Positions 60,147 to 64,000 of a stretch of 64,000 bases of DNA are shown here, one piece after another. Below the pieces are notes generated by a model that did not search any database, was not told where the DNA came from, and saw only the letters and a list, made by a program, of their open reading frames with translations. Each line of letters opens with the position of its first letter. Within the stretch, counting starts at the first letter, position 1. The DNA is taken from the NCBI GenBank assembly GCA_016703535.1, contig JADJBV010000002.1, positions 2,666,001 to 2,730,000 on the forward strand. Direction: 5' to 3'. Made by a program: the position numbers and the translations under genes. Origin of the DNA: Deltaproteobacteria bacterium. GTDB taxonomy: Bacteria; Myxococcota; Kuafuiibacteriia; Kuafuiibacteriales; Kuafuiibacteriaceae.

Positions 60147-62918
60147 ATGAGTCCTCTTGCCCATGCGCGAACGCTGCTCTTTGCCCTGATGTTCACCTGG
60201 TGGGCGTTTCCCGCGGGGGCCGAGCCGATCCCGGTCTGTGACGAGAGCTGCGAGCTCAGCTGCGATGAGTGCGACCAATGTACGGCCTCCAACGGGTGCC
60301 CCAAGGCCTGCGATGAGTGCGAACGTTGTGAAGAGGAGTGTGTGTATTGGGACTCGACGCCGATCTGCAACTACCTGGATCGAGGGCTCAACGACCACGA
60401 GGTCTTCACCCAGGATGGGTATCCGGTCTTCCAGGACAACCTGCGGGTCTTGGACGATCTCGATCACCTCAAGTTTGGCCTCGATCTACCCGGCGGTCAC
60501 TGCGTGGCCAACAACCACCCGGTCCCTTGCGCGGACAAGGATGACAGCACCGAGTGGTGGATCGACTCGGTCAGGCTCTCGAGCGGCGGGGTCCTGCTCT
60601 TTCAAGCCGACAAGCCCGTGGGGGCCATCAACCTCCTGATCGCCCGAGGTGGAGCCGGCGATGATGGCATCGTCGGCTTCAGCCGGGACGAGCTGCGAGC
60701 CAACCCGAGCTGGGGCCTGAGCGAAAACGACCTCCAACTCTGGTTCACGCGCCTTCCGGTGTTGGTGGACGACGACGCCGACCCCACCACGCCGCCGCCC
60801 ATCCCGGATCCCGTCCCGGGGTTGGCCCCTGGAGTGCTCGAGTTCACCGGCGCCGAGCTGGCGGAACAGTTCGAAGGCCTGCTGGGCCGAGAGCTGGCCA
60901 GGTTCGCCAAAGAGGGCGACTGCGAGGGCAAGACGTACTGCGGCAACTCGTTTTTCGGGGCCCATTGGAGCGGGACTTACGGCCTCCCGATCCCCGACTG
61001 CGACTTTGGCGCCTGCCCAGCCGTGGGTGCTCGCAAGCCGTCGCCCTTCGTCGAGGTCAGCCCGGGGAACTCGCCCAACACCTTGCGGGTCTCCGCGGAC
61101 CTCGAGGTCGTCCTCGGCATCCCGGATCTGCTCGATTGTCCCTTTGGTCCACCCTGCGCGCCCAATACCCCGAAGGGCCAGACCTTCGCGACTTTGGCGA
61201 GCGCCGGGTTCCAACTCGACTACGAACTCCAGTGCATCGAGGACGGCGGGGCCTTTGTGGTCCGGCTGGAGCGCACTGGGCTGTCCGTCGATCTCGAAGG
61301 GCTGCCCTTCATCGACCTGCTGGAAGACCGAGTCAGCGGCCAAGTCGACGACTACCTGGGTGACTCGGCGAGCCAGAACCTGCCCTTCAGCTTCCCGGCC
61401 TGCCCGCAGGTCTCCGACGTGGTCACGGTCGGCGCCGACGGTGGCCTCACCTTCGCGGCGCGACCTTATCCGCCCGGGAGCAAGTGGATGGCCTCGACGG
61501 TGCCCGTTCGCTATGCGCGGTGGGCCGTGGTCCCGCCAGCCGTAGCGCCGCGGACCGCGATCCAGAACCAGTTTGGGGCCCACGTGGCCAACATCCCCTG
61601 GACGGGCACCTTGGCCTCTGCGGTCCCCGACACGATCAGCGGACCGATCAACCCCAACGAAAAGCGGACCTTCGCCCAGATCCAGGAGGCGATGGCGACG
61701 ATCGCCGCGTTGCAGGCCTTGTGTCCCGCGATCAACTTCGACCTCCTCAAGATGCCGCCCTTCGATCTCGACCCGGCGCAGGCCATCCTCTGCAGCTCGG
61801 CGGCCGTTGGCCCGCTCAACAACAGCCGCTGCAATGACCTCGGCAAGATGAAGGCCTTCTTGCTGCAGAAGGAGATCAGCCTGAAGTGCATCCCCGCCGG
61901 CCCGCGGACCAACGCCAGCATGGCGGCGATCTACCAAACGGTCCTGGACGCGATCGAGGTAGCCCAAGGGATCGACCTCCCGCCCCTCGAGCAACAGCTC
62001 CCTATCTTGGGCCTGAAGATCGACGTCAAGACCGGGCGGCTGGGCGCGAAGGACAACTTCGCCTTCGTCGACTTCTCGGATCCGGCGGAGGTGCCCGCGG
62101 CGGTGCGCCAAAAAGTCGGCTGCCGCAATCGCTCCAAGAAGTCTCTGGTGCCCAACCCTTACGAATATCCGGGCTGCGCCGATCCAGACGATCCGCAGTT
62201 GGCCGGCACCCCCGGCTGCCCCTGTGCGCCGGTGGACATCTTCACCACCGAAGACGTCGCCGACGACGGCGGCTTCCCGGACGGTGTTGGGAGCTACCCA
62301 CCGGCGAACTTCAACGGCCCCGGGCTCTACTGCGATGACGGCCTGGCCACCGTCCCGGGCAATGAGATGGTCTGCGGCGCCATCACCCAAGGGAACGGGA
62401 CCTTCCCGGTTTGTGTGGAGTGTGGGGTCACGACCAAAACCGGCTGCGCTTGCAGCGAAGACGCCGATTGCCAGGGCCAGGAGGAGGGCCTGATGTGTTG
62501 GGGCGCCGACGACGTCTGGCCCGGCCAAAGTCGTGGCGGCAAGTGTCTGCCCGCGCCCGTAGGCAAAGATGGCCGTGAGGCGCTCGAAGAGATGCCTTGG
62601 TTCTGCTTGGACAACTGCGTCTCCCTGGGCATTTTCCAGGACTGGAACGTGCCAGGGTGTCTCTTTCGCCAGAGTGGACCGGCCTGGCCCCACGGGACCT
62701 GCGTCGACCTCTCGCCCGACGGTCCGTGCATGCCAGGTGAGTGCCAGGACAGCGAAGGCGAGTGTGGGGTCCAGCACTGCGTCGAGTGCGTCGTCCACCA
62801 AGACTGTCCGGCCCTCGGCTTCCCCGACGACTACGCCTGCGACAGCGGTGGGCACTGTGTCCCGCCCGAGTGTGGGGGGCCGGAGATCGACTTCGCCTAT
62901 TGCCAGCTGTTCCGCTAA
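60147..62918 (+). CDS. Large secreted Cys-rich protein
   Basis: 923 residues; Sec signal SPLAHARTLLFALMFTWWAF...GAEP and then a very Cys-rich N-terminal block (about 14 Cys in aa ~31-66, CDESCELSCDECDQC, CDECERCEEEC) and another Cys-rich C-terminal part (aa ~740-923). Between them, beta-rich segments with no motif I recognise. Many disulfides suggest a stable, extracellular structural or scaffold protein. It is on the same strand as the porin that follows (42 bp). Confidence 0.75.
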   Translation: MSPLAHARTLLFALMFTWWAFPAGAEPIPVCDESCELSCDECDQCTASNGCPKACDECERCEEECVYWDSTPICNYLDRGLNDHEVFTQDGYPVFQDNLRVLDDLDHLKFGLDLPGGHCVANNHPVPCADKDDSTEWWIDSVRLSSGGVLLFQADKPVGAINLLIARGGAGDDGIVGFSRDELRANPSWGLSENDLQLWFTRLPVLVDDDADPTTPPPIPDPVPGLAPGVLEFTGAELAEQFEGLLGRELARFAKEGDCEGKTYCGNSFFGAHWSGTYGLPIPDCDFGACPAVGARKPSPFVEVSPGNSPNTLRVSADLEVVLGIPDLLDCPFGPPCAPNTPKGQTFATLASAGFQLDYELQCIEDGGAFVVRLERTGLSVDLEGLPFIDLLEDRVSGQVDDYLGDSASQNLPFSFPACPQVSDVVTVGADGGLTFAARPYPPGSKWMASTVPVRYARWAVVPPAVAPRTAIQNQFGAHVANIPWTGTLASAVPDTISGPINPNEKRTFAQIQEAMATIAALQALCPAINFDLLKMPPFDLDPAQAILCSSAAVGPLNNSRCNDLGKMKAFLLQKEISLKCIPAGPRTNASMAAIYQTVLDAIEVAQGIDLPPLEQQLPILGLKIDVKTGRLGAKDNFAFVDFSDPAEVPAAVRQKVGCRNRSKKSLVPNPYEYPGCADPDDPQLAGTPGCPCAPVDIFTTEDVADDGGFPDGVGSYPPANFNGPGLYCDDGLATVPGNEMVCGAITQGNGTFPVCVECGVTTKTGCACSEDADCQGQEEGLMCWGADDVWPGQSRGGKCLPAPVGKDGREALEEMPWFCLDNCVSLGIFQDWNVPGCLFRQSGPAWPHGTCVDLSPDGPCMPGECQDSEGECGVQHCVECVVHQDCPALGFPDDYACDSGGHCVPPECGGPEIDFAYCQLFR

Positions 62919-62960
62919 CTCCGTCCTTGCTCCTGGTTTCGCGCCTGACCACGATGGGCC

Positions 62961-64000
62961 GTGCCACTGCGCGTCGGGCTCCTTTTTTGCCTGCTCCTGA
63001 TCTCCGGCCGAGCCTACGCTCAGACTGGGAGTTCGACCGTCAGCGCCCCGATCCCGGCCACCACCGCCCCGCCGCCGACGCCGCCGCCGGCGCCGACGGC
63101 TCCGACCTCGACCCCCGAAGGGCGGCCGTCGCTGGTGCGGGAAGGCACCGGCGAAGGTCGTCCGCCCAGACCCGAGGCCGCCGAACCTCCGACGGGCGGC
63201 GTTTACGCCGAATTTGGCCGAGGCATCACCATGAGGAGCTCGGACGGCGCGGTGTCGCTGGCGATCCGGGCCCGCCTGCAAGTGCGAGGCACGGTCGAGG
63301 TGCCGGAAGAGGACCAAGAAGAGGACCCGGCGGTGTTTTTTCAGGCCCGTCGCATGCGGCTGGTTTTTTTGGCCGAGGCCAAGGAGCAACACCTGCAGCT
63401 CTACGTGCAGCTGGGGATCGCGCCCGCCGACATGGAGGCGGATCTGTTGGTGCCACTCCGGGACGCGACCATCATCTGGACCGGGCTCCGGGATCTCTCG
63501 CTGAAGGCGGGGCAGATGAAGGTCCCGTTCAATCGGGAGCGGGTGATCTCTTCGTCAGCGCTCCAGTTCGCCGATCGCAGCAACACCAACGCCGAGCTCA
63601 CCTTGGATCGAGACGTCGGCCTGCAGTTCTTCTCCAACGACCTCTTCGGATTGGGCGGGATCTTGGGTTACCAAGCCGGCGTCTTCAGCGGTGATGGTCG
63701 CAACCGCTTCGTCGAAGACTACGGCCTGCTCTACGTCGTTCGCCTGCAAGCTCAGCCCCTCGGGCGCATGGATGACGCTTACGCGGAGGCCGACCTCACC
63801 CGAGAAGAGCGCCCCCGTTTGTCCTTGGGCTTGGGCGGCGCCTACAACCAGCGGAGCCGTCGCCAGCGCAGCACCCACGGCGCCGTGTATCGACTCGAAG
63901 GCTTCGATCAGCTCCACGCCGAGGCCGATCTGATCTTCAAGTACGCGGGGCTTTCGGTGCAGACCGAGCTGCTCCTTCGCAAGGCCTCCGAGGCCCGGCA
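62961..64000 (+). CDS. Porin O/P-type outer-membrane protein (3' partial)
   Basis: Runs off the right edge with no stop; frame is fully open from GTG 62961. Sec signal PLRVGLLFCLLLISGRAYAQ, then a Pro/Thr-rich spacer (aa ~25-60), then a barrel with AEFGRGITMRS, SLKAGQMKVPFNRERVISSS and LDRDVGLQFFSNDLF, which are the family's phosphate-selective porin (OprO/OprP) motifs. At least 346 residues are present. Such porins import phosphate or other anions through the outer membrane. A PiT phosphate transporter is encoded elsewhere in the window but is too far away to infer linkage. Confidence 0.85.
   Translation, partial: MPLRVGLLFCLLLISGRAYAQTGSSTVSAPIPATTAPPPTPPPAPTAPTSTPEGRPSLVREGTGEGRPPRPEAAEPPTGGVYAEFGRGITMRSSDGAVSLAIRARLQVRGTVEVPEEDQEEDPAVFFQARRMRLVFLAEAKEQHLQLYVQLGIAPADMEADLLVPLRDATIIWTGLRDLSLKAGQMKVPFNRERVISSSALQFADRSNTNAELTLDRDVGLQFFSNDLFGLGGILGYQAGVFSGDGRNRFVEDYGLLYVVRLQAQPLGRMDDAYAEADLTREERPRLSLGLGGAYNQRSRRQRSTHGAVYRLEGFDQLHAEADLIFKYAGLSVQTELLLRKASEAR

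Noticed and set aside
60486..63392. 968-codon antisense frame across the Cys-rich protein and porin
   Set aside because: Covers two genes that both have signal peptides and family motifs on the plus strand; antisense product has no domain.
1..64000. tRNA, rRNA, riboswitch, prophage or intact insertion-sequence transposase
   Set aside because: I looked for cloverleaf-like, ribosomal and transposase signatures while reading and found none that I can support.

Overview
The window is high-GC DNA (about two thirds G+C by eye) from a predatory or gliding-type deltaproteobacterium in the broad sense, most likely a member of Myxococcota or a close relative. The taxonomic clues are: a contiguous operon resembling the Myxococcus Glt (gliding) trans-envelope machine; a C-terminal MYXO-CTERM-like sorting tail; a cysteine-rich D-G-C repeat of the DUF4215 type; very many secreted lipoproteins with Asp/Gly/Pro-rich linkers behind the lipobox Cys; and a ribbon-helix-helix protein of a kind I remember as common in this group. 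I saw no tRNA, rRNA, CRISPR, prophage or intact transposase gene. All taxonomic and functional calls are from reading the sequence, not from database searches.

Layout. 1-7.9 kb: tandem secreted paralogues with a nidogen-like beta-rich C-terminus (the first cut by the window edge), then a minus-strand group: a thioredoxin-like lipoprotein with Ig-like domains, a membrane protein with a helical tail, a von Willebrand A protein and a small lipoprotein. 8.0-18.2 kb: the Glt-like operon (outer-membrane barrel, three TPR proteins, a small GltF-like protein, an FHA/TonB-like protein). 18.2-18.8 kb: a 626-bp gene-free stretch packed with three kinds of repeat. 18.8-23.8 kb: RNase Z, an M50 protease, a lipoprotein esterase and a sigma-54 activator. 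23.8-32.6 kb: TauE/SafE transporter, CreD-like pair, a haem-motif TolB-like lipoprotein and two tandem MuiA/DUF4139 proteins. 32.8-36.6 kb: a DUF4178 / Gly-rich / DUF350 / membrane aminopropyltransferase cluster. 36.6-42.8 kb: PiT phosphate transporter, then a Tat-exported FAD oxidoreductase coupled to a His-rich membrane protein and a TylF-type methyltransferase. 43-46.2 kb: metF followed by a group of cell-wall hydrolase-like genes. 46.3-50.8 kb: large HYDIN-like, lamin-tail and Asp-repeat lipoproteins. 50.8-55 kb: RHH regulator, a 73-bp tandem repeat array, a homoserine dehydrogenase and a MYXO-CTERM metallopeptidase. 55-60 kb: acyl-CoA genes (HMG-CoA lyase, SCP2, CaiB/BaiF) around a perfect palindromic operator, then an outer-membrane protein, a methyltransferase and a second esterase. 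60-64 kb: a very large Cys-rich secreted protein and a porin O/P-type protein cut by the right edge.

The most distinctive structure outside genes is a family of roughly 70-bp double-hairpin repeats, present as single copies near 18.5 and 50.1 kb and as a 73-bp tandem array at 51.9-52.1 kb. Both stems are kept between copies although their bases differ, which argues that structure is under selection. Next to them are a MITE-like element with roughly 40-bp inverted ends and a pair of inverted seven-unit hexamer arrays.
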